From positions 5,814,563-5,878,562 of the forward strand of contig JAJEKV010000020.1 of NCBI GenBank assembly GCA_021234155.1: 64,000 bases of DNA. The letters run 5' to 3'. Both the position numbers and the translations under genes were made by a program. Below are positions 48,583 through 58,554 of this stretch, piece by piece. The DNA is from Isoetes taiwanensis. Taxonomy: Eukaryota; Streptophyta; Lycopodiopsida; Isoetales; Isoetaceae. The stretch's first letter is position 1. Every line of letters begins with the position of its first letter. The notes beneath the pieces are model-generated. The model was not told the origin of the DNA. It made no database searches and saw only the letters and a program-made list of their open reading frames with translations.

Positions 48583-49116
48583 TTCGGGTTGTAAGCGAAC
48601 TAAAGGATGAAGAGCTAAATGGTACAGTGTTGCCTGGGCTGAAACAATTAAATAAGGAATTAACAGAAACTGAAATTGAGCTAAAGGCATGTGAAGACTA
48701 CTGCTGGAGCTGCTACCTCGAATGCAAAGATTTGAGATTTTTTCTGAGCGTAGTGGTCATGACACTCATTTAGATCCTGCACTTCCAATGCTTCCTGAGG
48801 CAGAAGAAGAGGGTGATGAAGGTTGTCCATTTTGTGGACGTTGTCTGAAATGGGAGGGTAAAATGTTGCCAGTTGTGATACCAGAATGCAGTCACCAGTA
48901 TCACATTCCATGTCTATCACACCATTTGAGGTAAATATTATCATCTCTAACCCTCGTCTAAAGACTCTATTGATTTTGAATTTGTTTTGCAGACACTCTA
49001 GAACCTGTTGCAGCCCTAGTTGTGGCCACATTATGACTGAGACATGGCTTTTGGCTTTTGGTGTTCGAGTGGTACCACAAGAACCAATAGACACAAGTAA
49101 GTCCAAAGAGGGGTGA
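48583..49116 (+). CDS. 3' exons of cargo gene 1: coiled coil + RING-like zinc finger
   Basis: The frame enters after the LTR as GVRVVSELKDEELNG, continues as a Leu/Glu/Lys helix, then, after a probable one-base error near 48705, reads SERSGHDTHLDPALPMLPEA into a Cys/His cluster: CPFCGRC, then PECSHQYHIPCL to 48930. GT-AG splicing (48931-48992, acceptor TTGTTTTGCAG) adds RTCCSPSCGHIMTET, completing C-x2-C...C-x-H-x3-H-x2-C...C-x3-C, a RING-type spacing. The stop is TGA at 49114-49116, unless a further donor (CAA|GTAAGT at 49097) is used. RING fingers often act as ubiquitin or SUMO E3 ligases; that role is inference. Confidence 0.65.
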
Positions 49117-49597
49117 AAGCAAGGTTTTGGAAGTCTCGATGCTTGTACTCAGGTCTCTTTCATCCTGGCTTAGTCTCTTCCATCCTGGCTGGCTTAGTCT
49201 CTTTTGCTTGTCCTGTTTATTGTATCTAAAGTGCCCCCTGGGATGAGATAAAATTTCGCTCATTTTAGGGGAACTTTAGATATATATAAACAGGAACATC
49301 GAAAAAGAGTAAAAGCCCGCAGCGTGACCCTCGTGAATGGTTGTCAACTCACCGGGCTTGATATTGTTCGCACGCAAACAATATAGATTTTTCGCAAACA
49401 AGTGCCTTAACTAATGTTTCTTGATGTTGTCCGCGAGGTCTAATTGACTTAGTGTTTTAATTGCGAGAAATTTGAGACCAAGGATATCCAACAGATTATC
49501 CACGCCTCGATCAGTTATGAGGCGCAAGATACCTCCGGTTGTACCTAGAATTCACCCCATTTGATACTCCTAAGTCAATCCTAGCTCTGGCGACGGC
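49117..49597 (+). other. Spacer between cargo genes 1 and 2, with possible promoter
   Basis: No coding signal. TATATATAA at 49281-49289 could be the TATA box of the next gene. The rest is unassigned. Confidence 0.4.
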
Positions 49598-50603
49598 ATG
49601 GAGACTCCAAAACGAAATTTGGATAGTCAATCGAATCAATCATTATCAAGTAAGTACCGATGCCACATACATGATTTATTTTTTTGTATTTTTCTGTGAT
49701 CTTCCTCATTTCAATTATGTTGCAGAGATAAATGCTACTGCAACTGGAAGCCATGACGAAGAGATTCCTAGTGCATCTGATTTAGGGGGGAAAATTAATT
49801 CCCTTGAGATTCATTCGTATGGGGTCCTTCACCGAGAAAAAAGTTTTGGTCTTTGAATATGAGCCAAATGCGGATGCGGTGATGAAGTTGACAAAGAAAC
49901 CCCGGATCCTGGACAAGATGCAGACTGCTCAACGAGTCCAATACAACCTCAACCAACAAAAACCAAGAGGTTAACTGAAATTCTCCTTGTTTTGGATTTT
50001 AATGGGGTTTTAGGCAAGTTTTATGACTTGAAAGAGAGGATCCCCGTGACGGTCCGAGCCAAATTGACCATCAAATTGAACCATCAAAAAGTTAGCGATT
50101 TCGTTTTGGATTTCAGGAGTTCTTAGAATGGTGTTTTTCAAAATTTGAGATTGCATTGTGGTCCAAAGATGGCTAAGAGTAATGTTGACTTGTTGATGAG
50201 AAAGTTGCTGCAGGAATATAAGGGCAGATTTCTTTTTATTTGGAATCAGGATGACTGCACCAACACAAAATTAAAAGTGGTTAATAAGCCAATTTTCCTT
50301 AAGGATCTGTCCAAAGTGTACCAGAAATTTTGGAGATACCAGGTGACAAACACATTGTTGATAGATGACAGCAGATATAAGGGTTCTGCCAACCAGCCGA
50401 ACACAATGATATGTCCAAATAGTTTTGCTCCCGATAGGTTGGATTCCAATTTCCTTTTGGAGCAACTCAAACCATGGCTGGAGGGACTTAGGGTCGCAGT
50501 AAAGTGTGCCACTTATGTGAAGGAACATCAAATGTGGAACATGTGGGATTCTGAAGAGTCGCACAACTGCATGAAAATGCTCGACAAGTGTTTTCATAAA
50601 TGA
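49598..50603 (+). pseudogene. Cargo gene 2: FCP1/NIF-type HAD phosphatase-like protein
   Basis: A possible ATG at 49598, then an intron (donor CAA|GTAAGT at 49650, acceptor TTGCAG at 49725) and an acidic/Ser-rich segment. The FCP1-homology HAD domain starts near 49975: LLVLDFNGVLGKFYD (motif I), then EIALWSKM near 50135-50160 (motif II), RFLFIWNQDDCTN (50228-50266), KPIFLKDLSKVY and TLLIDDSRYKGSANQPNT (50353-50406, motifs III/IV). It ends at 50603. The second acidic residue of the DxD nucleophile motif is Asn (D-x-N), as I recall for one plant HAD subfamily, so activity is uncertain. The frame breaks near 49856, 50128 and 50155. FCP1-type proteins act on RNA polymerase II or other phosphoproteins; the role here is unknown. 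Confidence 0.7.
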
Positions 50604-50729
50604 ATCTTGTAAAACTCTTTGAAAGTCAATACAAGTAAAAGAATTTCTATGATATGTGTTGTACTTTTTCAATTTAAAATATTTGAATGGATTGTGAGCA
50701 AATGTTCTCGTGTGTGTTTAGAACTAGAG

Positions 50730-51650
50730 ATGATAGAGCTTCGGCAAAGTCCCCGACTATCTAAAGCCAAATACACATCCGGAAGTAGTGCTGAGTGGAA
50801 CTCAAACCGCCGGATTAGCTCCACCGACATCAAAATTTTGGAAGCCGTCACGCTAAAGTGGTTCAATGATCAATTGATCCTCCTCTTCTCAAGGTGATAC
50901 TTTCATCTCGATTTGTGATCATCGTGATTGTGCCGGATGATATGCATATGTTTGCAGATACATGGAATACTACTTGATTCTCCAAGGAATGAGCCATCCC
51001 TTTCATTTCTTTGACCCTCTTTTTCACTCGACATTGTCCAAGGACACAAATAGTTACAAAATAATAAGGAAACATGTGAATCTGGATAAGTGCCAGTACA
51101 TGTTTTTGCCTGCTTGTGATGGACATCACTGGACCTGTTTTCTGATTGTAAGCCATGCGTGTCTCGCATTGCAGATATAAACCGGGGATATATCACTTTG
51201 ATAGCTTCGGGCTTGCATGGCGTAAGTGGGACATATTGAGAGGTTAGTGCTTGCTCGTTGCATTTTCTTTGTTGTGGCACAATGACAACAAACTTTGAGT
51301 GCGAGGTTCCCGGAATAATTTCACTTTACAACCTCGGATGTTGTGAAAATTTCGAGCGCCTCTTCAAACCGATGGTCATTCATGTGGCCTCGCCAGTATG
51401 TTCATTTTATGTACAAATTTGTGAGGGGGTACTTAAAAGGAGTGAATATATTGTTGCCTGATCTAGTAAGTCAACTTAAATGCAGCAGACAAACCAAACT
51501 CTGTTATTGACAAAGTGTGGTTAACTGCAGGTTGTGGACATTTCAGACCAGGATCTAGTTGATGTTAGAGTGTTCATGCTTGAAGTTTTAAGATTAGAAG
51601 CAACAAAAGCTGGAACTGAGAGGAACATATGTATTGGGAAGTATGTAGGT
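50730..51650 (+). pseudogene. Cargo gene 3: Ulp1-like (C48) cysteine protease
   Basis: Exon 1 (50730-50893) starts MIELRQSPRLSKAKYTSGSS. Exon 2 (50958-51147, after TTTGCAG) reads YMEYYLILQGMSHPFHFFDP and NLDKCQYMFLPACDGHHWTC, whose H-W pair fits the catalytic His of Ulp1/SENP proteases. Then IYHFDSFGLAWRKWD (about 51191-51235) supplies the Asp, and NLGCCENFERLF near 51330-51365 is the likely Cys region. A final segment reads VDISDQDLVDVRVFMLEVL. One exon join (51148-51174) leaves a 27-bp gap and a frame change, so it is probably damaged. Ulp1 proteases remove SUMO; copies are known in several plant transposon groups. Confidence 0.7.
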
Positions 51651-51872
51651 GCATGAGTCACCTCGTACTTAAATCACTGTATATCTTTCTTATGTACATA
51701 ATTGTTATTGTAACCTCGATTCATTTCAATGAAAATTCATATTCAATTCATCTCACAAACAAAGGAATCAAGTTTTCAGAAGAATTCAAATTTTCAAAAG
51801 AAATCAAGACAAACTCATTTTCACAGCTGAAGCACAAAACTTCGCATGAGTTCTGAAAACTATAGAATGGTT

Positions 51873-54800
51873 TTACATTTCATCATCATCAGAAAGAACT
51901 TCGGGTAAATTCTGTAAAATTTTCTCCTCATCTAAAGGATCCAGCCTATATACAGTCCTGTTTTGACGTTTAGTTGGTGGCATGTGAAGTCTGATTGCGG
52001 ATCGTGTTGTGAATACTATGCCTAAAGGCGTCTTTCTTTCAGAAAGATCATAATTGACGGTTGATCTTGCGCCCTTCTTGTAATACATACCTTCTATGAC
52101 ACTATCACCGCATGAGGTACCATGTTCCATTGAGTTGGAAGTCTTTCTCCACTATCCATTTTAGTTTTGTGCACATCAGAATCCAAATTCAGAACCCTCA
52201 TCATTCCCTTTGAACAACAACAAACAAAATTATCACCAACTCTAAGTGCCTCTCGCTAACATCGTGGGATTGAGGAGAACAAGGACCCGTAGGATTTTAC
52301 GGTCCTCAATGTCAAGATGCACATTGGAGGATGGTACAATAACTTGAAGTTTCCAATCATCAACGTAGTGCTTGTTCACAACAACCGTCCCACATGCCAT
52401 CCAAGCAAAGGCTGCGAAGCATGAAAGTTCCCTCGTGTGCAAGCGCAATGGAGATTCGGGATTGAATGCATGTACACAATGGATCTGCCTAGTGTCCAAA
52501 ATCCTTTTCGCACCCCATGCTTTCTTTCTATCTATATCCTCCACCTTGACTTCCCAAAAGAACCTTTTTTATATTCTTCCTCTTCTTTGGTTTTGGATGT
52601 GTTCATCCACTTTCGGATGTTCCACAAGTAAACATCTTTTCGGCAACTTCTACCACTTCATGAGCATTACCCAATTTTATGTTGCTGTATTTTAATTGGG
52701 CTTGTCTTAACCATCTCTTCAACTCGGCAGACTTTGCCATCGTGTTCACCTTTCCCGTGGTTAGAACCAAAAAAATTCCACATCATATAGACATCGATTG
52801 TCGTTTGTGTACCTAGCCACAAAGTAAAATGGTCTAGAAGCCTTGAATTGAGATCGCACCATCCGAAAACACATAATGTCTCTTTGGAACCCTTCCTTTT
52901 CGCTCCGGATATTTGTGGTGCTTCATGAAGCGGTGTTGCACGAACAAAGTATCGTGCTCCCTATCATCGATACATAGTAATGTGTTTCCTTGATAATCTC
53001 ATCCGCCATCGAGTCATACCGATATGTTATTTGAACCAAAATGGTAATCGGTTATTGACCCAAACGCATCGATCGCACCTCCTCTTGTTCCTTGAATGTA
53101 TAGTTTCTCGCAAAATCCACTACCGAGAGACATGCATCTGGCTGGGATATTCTCCGTAAGCTCCTTAAACTGTTTTTTTTCGCCATTGGTACCTGAAATT
53201 ATGCAGTGGAAAGATTTTTAGACGCTCTTTCGGTTTATCCGAAGCTCCTTGGGTTCGTCTCATTTATCTTGATGAGTCGGTCTCCTACCGTAACTTCGAG
53301 ACATTGTCTTTTTTCATAGTCAATGTACTCCCATTTCACTTTCCTCTCGCCACTTCCTTCCATGGGGACAGTCGAAACTTCTTGATTCCACACTCACAAT
53401 TTCCAATGATGCACGCCTTCTTGTGAAACTCATCTAATTCACTCTTTGGACACAATATAGATCTCCACAAGCTTCCTGTACTTGCAATTTTATGCTGGTG
53501 TGCCCTGCATTGACCAAGTTCATGTGATCTACAAACATCGCAGGTGCAAGTGCAATTCGTCGGATGTTTGGTTCTCATCCCATTGAGTCCATCCACTAGC
53601 ATTTGCATCCTCACGTGCTGAATGCAACAGCAACTATTGAAGTCCTTCAATTTCACAACAAACTAGGGTTTTAGCTTCTCAAAAGCTCGAAGACGAATCT
53701 TAATTTCTGGATGTTGGTCCAGAAACCTCTTGAACAATAGCATCTGCATGAAATGAACACTAAACTGTTAGGATGTGTATACCACACCAAACCATGCACC
53801 ATACCATGCCCCACATTTCTCGGGTACAGAGCTTTCAATGGAAAGCCAAATTTTGTAAAGCCAAATTTTGTAAGATCCTTTTTTTAATATATCATACTTT
53901 CCAACAGAGCTGTGCTTGAATCTGATTGTCTTTATTCAACAAAAATTTGTATCTCAGGATCAGTTAGTTATAGCTCAAATATTTTTAGACTGTACACACA
54001 CCCAGTAAAGGAGTACTCAATTCTGTCATGTTCTAATAATATTCCAAACATTAAATATTGCATTTCAGACTAGAGTCAACTACACACAATTCACATGCTG
54101 CATACAGTATACCACAATCACTGTACAACACAATAACCACCACATGCACCACCATACTAAGCACCATAACTAAGAAAACATGATTAACAAAAATAAACTA
54201 ACCTGTGATTCCTCCAGATAGTGGGCAGCATGTTCTTCTCTTACATTTCTCTCCAATCTTCTAGTTCTAACATCCTTTGTGTTAGGAGACACTCTGGTGT
54301 TCTCAATCCAAAATTTTTGAATCTTTTCTATATGTTCATCTGAAATTGCATCGAATCTTTTAGCCCTCTTGTAAGAAACCCATTTCCCACCATTGTAATC
54401 GATCTCTTCCCTCTTTTTCTTTGCCTTTTGCAGGTTTCTTGGGTGAACACCTAATACCTTTCCAAGATCTCGCTGGCTGATTTTGTCACTTGTTTCAGAA
54501 TGCACGCGCGTGGTCTACATTATTGCAAGGCAGCTATTCTTGGTCGCTAGGGCTATTCATTCTTTGGTAGAGAGTTTGACAGTCTGCATGGAGTCCCAGA
54601 GGCTCCTTATAACGATGCTCTTGGCTTCCAAATCCTTTAATTCTTCACCTATGAATTTTTCCAATGTTTTATCCCTCAAAAAATCAAGTAAAATTTCTTT
54701 CTTCGTGCTATCCTCCATTCTTTTGGTCTGTTTATGGAAAGACGTTAGCAAACTAAGGACAATACGGCGTTTACTGCTTGCACTTCTTGATGAACCGGAT

Positions 54801-54949
54801 CCTTCTGCCAATTCTGCAAGCTCCAATTTTTCTTCTCTTCTTCTTTTCCTCTGGCGTCTTTTCTTCAACATTTCTTGTTCCTTGGTTCTTCTTCGTTTTC
54901 TCCTGTCTGAAATGCCGGTTTGTGTACAGATTACCTCATTGACATCCAT
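51873..54949 (-). pseudogene. Probable transposase of the DNA transposon
   Basis: Read leftward from the ATG at 54949 (MDVNEVICTQTGIS), the N-terminus is very basic (KRRRTKEQEMLKKRRQRKRR). It is followed by a helix-turn-helix-like stretch, SQRDLGKVLGVHPRNLQKAK (54483-54425), with two in-frame stops between them (54559-54557 and near 54514). An intron (54202-53744) leads to FLDQHPEIKIRLRAFEKLKP, then a Cys-rich zinc region (CCCIQHVRM, CTCTCDVCRSHELGQC). Further on come VVDFARNYTFKEQEEV (about 53130) and SQFKASRPFYFVARY (about 52860), arranged as in DDE-type proteins with DF..N and SQFK..FYFVARYP. It ends at 51873. Similar proteins occur, from memory, in mosses, ferns and cnidarians; the superfamily name is uncertain. 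Several stops and frame changes are present. Confidence 0.6.
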
Positions 54950-55196
54950 ATCCACAATGGATTGGAGCTTGCAGCAGGGAGGGAGCCAAAGAACAGGACG
55001 CAGGCAAAGAACAGGAAGGGGCCAAAGAATAGGAATTTGAATTTGAATTTTAGTTTTTGAAATTAGAATTTCCCCCACAAATTGGGACTCTATTCTTAAA
55101 TACCGGCAGCGGAGCGGTGCCATAATACTTTCATACTACAAAAGTGGTGGATGCAACGCCACATTTTGGGGGGACAGGGGAGACAGCCGAATTGGA

Positions 55197-55218
55197 ACAC
55201 CACAGCGTGCTTTTACCC
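55197..55218 (-). repeat. Right terminal inverted repeat of the DNA transposon
   Basis: ACCACAGCGTGCTTTTACCC at 55199-55218 is the reverse complement of the left end, followed by AGTC. Subterminal CCACCACTTTTGTAGTA-like motifs occur toward 55130. Confidence 0.9.
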
Positions 55219-56920
55219 AGTCACATTCACTCATGCTGACAGATTTGAGAGGTGCACTCTGGGTTGCTTTGAGATCCAAACTAGTTTGACTGGGGGGCTC
55301 ATGTTGCATGGTTGTTGGTGGGTGACTTCAATATGGTGGAGTTGGAAGTTGATCGGTGCGGCAGAGGATCAGAAATATTCAAGGCTTTGAACGTGAACAA
55401 TGGCAGCGCTTGATGCATGACTGTGGTTTGGTAGAGGTGGACGGCGATAGAACCTTCACTTAGTGCAATGGCTGGCTTGGAGCTGGTAGAGCATATGCAC
55501 GTCATGACAGGGGATATTATAATGCATTGGCAGCTATATATTTGCATAATTTCTCTCGCCAAAACATGCTTGACAGCTCTATTTCAGATCACAATCCGCA
55601 GTATTACTCTTGTTCTCAGGATGGGGCGCATAGCAGGACCAAGACTTATTTCAAGTTAAACACTTCATACTTGAAGGATGAGGAGTTTAAAGATAGATGC
55701 AAGCAAGCCTGGTCCTCTGCATTTGTGAGAAGGAAAGGAACGGCTGGGATTGTTGATGCTCTAGCTGCCATGAAGTCCTTTGCTAAGAATTGGGGTCGTC
55801 AGCGAGTTGCTGCTAATCGAGGGATTTTGATTGCTCTGTACCAACAGTTAGTGGCTTGCAGGTCTATTGTACCATCAGATGCCCAGCAGGAGAAGCAGAT
55901 TTTGTCCGGCATTAGATAGATGGAAGCTGAGGAAGTTCATAATGCTCGAGTTAAAGTGGGCCTGCAATGGTTCAAAGAGGGGGATCATTGCACACGCTTC
56001 TTTTTTAGAGCTGCAAAAATTCGGAGACAAGCTTCTGCAATGGTGTCTCTCCAAGTTCAAGATGGGCCTTTCATCTCTGATCCTGAGCAACTTAAGTTCT
56101 TTCTGCGATGCCACTTTTCTTCCCTTTTTGCTTCTCGTCCCTTCCCTTCCAATCAGATTTTCAGAAGGCATTACTGGCAAAGGTACATCCTATTATATCT
56201 GAGGAACAAGGAGCTACTCTAGAAGCAGAGATTACGGTGAATGATTTAACAAATGCTACCTTCCTTTTGAAGAAAGAAAAGTGTCCTGGAATTGATGGTA
56301 TTTCTATGGAGTTCTTTTAGGAGTTATGGGAGCGTTTCAGGATTTCAAGAAGCAAAGGCATCTAGACAAAATTCTTAACTCGGGCTGCATTTCTCTTATT
56401 CCCAAGTGTAAGAAACCTTCATCAATTTCGGACTGGCGCCCTATCACCTTGTTATCTTCTGTGTACAAGATTTTTGTCAAAGCTTATGCACAACAGCTTC
56501 GGGATATTCTTGCTGATTCCATATCCTCTACACAGTCAGGATTTCTGCCACGACGATGCATATTAAACAATGTAGCTGCTGCCTATGAAGGTATTTACTG
56601 GGCTCGACTTCAGGGCCATGAAATTGTATATTTGAAGCTGAACTTTGCAAACGCATATGACAGTGTCGACTGGGCCTTCTTAGAGAAATGTCCCTTACGC
56701 TTTGGTTTTGGTGCACAATTCACAGCTGATGTCATGAGGCTTCATTATTCTGCTCGCTCTTCTATTCTCTTCCAAGGGGAACCCTCAGCATTCTTTCAAG
56801 TGGGTCGTGGCATCCGTCAGGGCTGCCCATTAGCTTCATTATTATTTACAGTTGTGGTAGAGGTCCTTGCCCAGGTCTTCTCTCTTGCCGCAGAGGAGGG
56901 AATCTTGCATAAACAGAATG

Positions 56921-57018
56921 CCATTTCTTTGTTGGATTCTTTTTCCCTAGCATGTATTTTTGTGGGTTGCCATTTCTTTGTTGGATTCTTTTTCCCTAGC
57001 ATGTATTTTTGTGGGTTG
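56921..57018 (+). repeat. 49-bp perfect tandem duplication at the RT active-site region of LINE-B
   Basis: Units 56921-56969 and 56970-57018 begin CCATTTCTTTGTTGGATTCT. They sit where the YADD segment should be. Confidence 0.9.
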
Positions 57019-58153
57019 GCAGAAGTGCACAGCACTATGGGCATTGGACTCTCCAGTTCCACCATGTGTAACTGCCTATCTATGGAAGATCCTTCCCCAT
57101 GGTAAAGGAACTAAACTTCTTGGTATCCCTGTAGGTGTTCATATCTCATTAGGAGATGCATGGGAGGCAGTGATTAAGGGCTTGGAAAAGCACCTTTTCT
57201 GGTGGTCCACGATGAAGCTTTCCATGGTGGGACGAATCGTTGTGGCTAAGTCAGTCTTAAGTAGCACCCATGTATATATGGCTTCGTTCATGTTGGCTCC
57301 AAAATCAAAAGTACAACTTATCGTCAGGATTGTCAGGAACTTCATCTGGGGGGGAACCGAGGAGGATGTTGCTGTCAAAGTCAGTTGGGAAAAGTGCATG
57401 TTGCCAAAGCATTTTGGTGGCTTTGGGATGGTCAATTTTCTTTTGCAGCGCAAGGTGATGATTTCTAAGTTTATTTGGAGAATTTTGAATATCGTGGATG
57501 AGTCCCTGGGTTCCCATCTTGTTTATCAGTCTTTGCAAATGTGCATTTCTTTTGGGTCTCCATCTCTTAGGCCACTTTTTCTCTGGGCTCTGTTTTATCC
57601 ACTGACCGCATACCCTGTTGCATCTCCATTTCTTAGAGGATTGCTAGTTGCGTGGGAGACTGTACAATCTCTGTTTCATTTTCACCATCTTGCACACACT
57701 AGCAGTACTGCAAGTTATTGGTGGATTCCATTGGCCAGTGGTCCTCTGGTATCTTCAGTCCACCCATTGACCCAATGTCGATGGAGATCAGCAGGTGTGT
57801 ATATGATATCTGATTGGTATAATAATTAAAGGCAGACATGGAAAGAGTTTAAAGCTAACTTCCTCCTTTTAAGGTGGGATCGGGCTATTTGGCAGAAGGT
57901 GTCTTCAATTCTTCCTTTAGTAGCACAAGCGGATGACCCCCAGCCTTGGGTACTTCATGAGCGTGTCAAAGCAGATAAGTTTTTAAATTCCATGTGCAAG
58001 GTCTTGCTTGCTGCGGACGTCTTGCCTCCTTCGTCCAAGTGACCTTTGGTCATTTTTTAGGGATCGGCAGAAAGCAGTATGGAAATGGGTATGGGATAAA
58101 CTACTCCATCCCAAAGTATCTGTTTTATGGTGGCAAGTCATTCATCGTTGTCT

Positions 58154-58554
58154 ACACCAATGTAGTACCGTACTTCCCGTACTGTACGTGTACAGTACGT
58201 ATGCAACGTACAGTACAGGGAAACGTACGAGGGCCAGTTTAACGTACAAACGTACGTCAAAAGTTGTTGTTTAAAGTACGCGTATGGTACGTACGGTACA
58301 ATAAAATACGTACGGTTAACCCAAAAAAAAATTATTTTTTTTTTATTTTTTTTGAAAAGTACTTGTACCATACCTGTAAAGTACGTACCGTACCTGTACC
58401 ATACCTATAAAGCACGTACCATATGCGTACGTAAACAACAAACCAATTTTTTTTTTCTTATTTGATGCACAAAATGAAGAAGTATGTACAGTACGTACAG
58501 GTACGGTACTTTAAGTATGGAAAACGTAACGTACATGTACGTAACCTACACTGG
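58154..58554. mobile_element. GTAC-rich MITE in LINE-B, TCT target duplication
   Basis: The insert starts ACACCAATGTAGTACCGTAC and ends GTACGTAACCTACACTGG, which are imperfect inverted ends. TCT flanks both sides (58151-58153, 58555-58557). Removing it with one TCT restores CGTTGTCTGCAGGTTAATAT and the LINE frame RCLQVNILVH, matching LINE-C (RCVRVNVLVH). The interior is full of GTAC/CGTACG palindromes around an A/T-rich centre. A 3-bp TSD fits CACTA or Harbinger relatives; the family is undetermined. Confidence 0.8.

Larger units (their letters stand above)
31570..48863 (+). repeat. Tandem duplication, unit B (~17.3 kb)
   Basis: Second copy of 14138-31569. Stretches free of CAG, CTG and CCG are usually identical to unit A, whereas those triplets are often replaced or lost (for example ACAGGAG at 14380 versus ACGTGAG at 31801). 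The true sequence is therefore better read by comparing both copies. Confidence 0.85.
16175..55218. mobile_element. Large multigene DNA transposon inserted in LINE-B
   Basis: Terminal inverted repeats start GGGTAAAAGCACGCTGTGGT at 16175, and the reverse complement ends at 55218. AGTC flanks both ends (16171-16174, 55219-55222). Removing the insert plus one AGTC exactly restores the LINE-B endonuclease frame. Plus-strand cargo is a spliced RING-like gene, an FCP1/HAD-like gene and a Ulp1-like protease. A probable transposase runs on the minus strand from the right end. The span is inflated by an internal 17.4-kb duplication and a 13.3-kb chromovirus; without both it is about 8.3 kb. A 4-bp TSD fits several rare superfamilies (for example Sola, Ginger, Academ), and I cannot choose among them. 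Confidence 0.85.
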
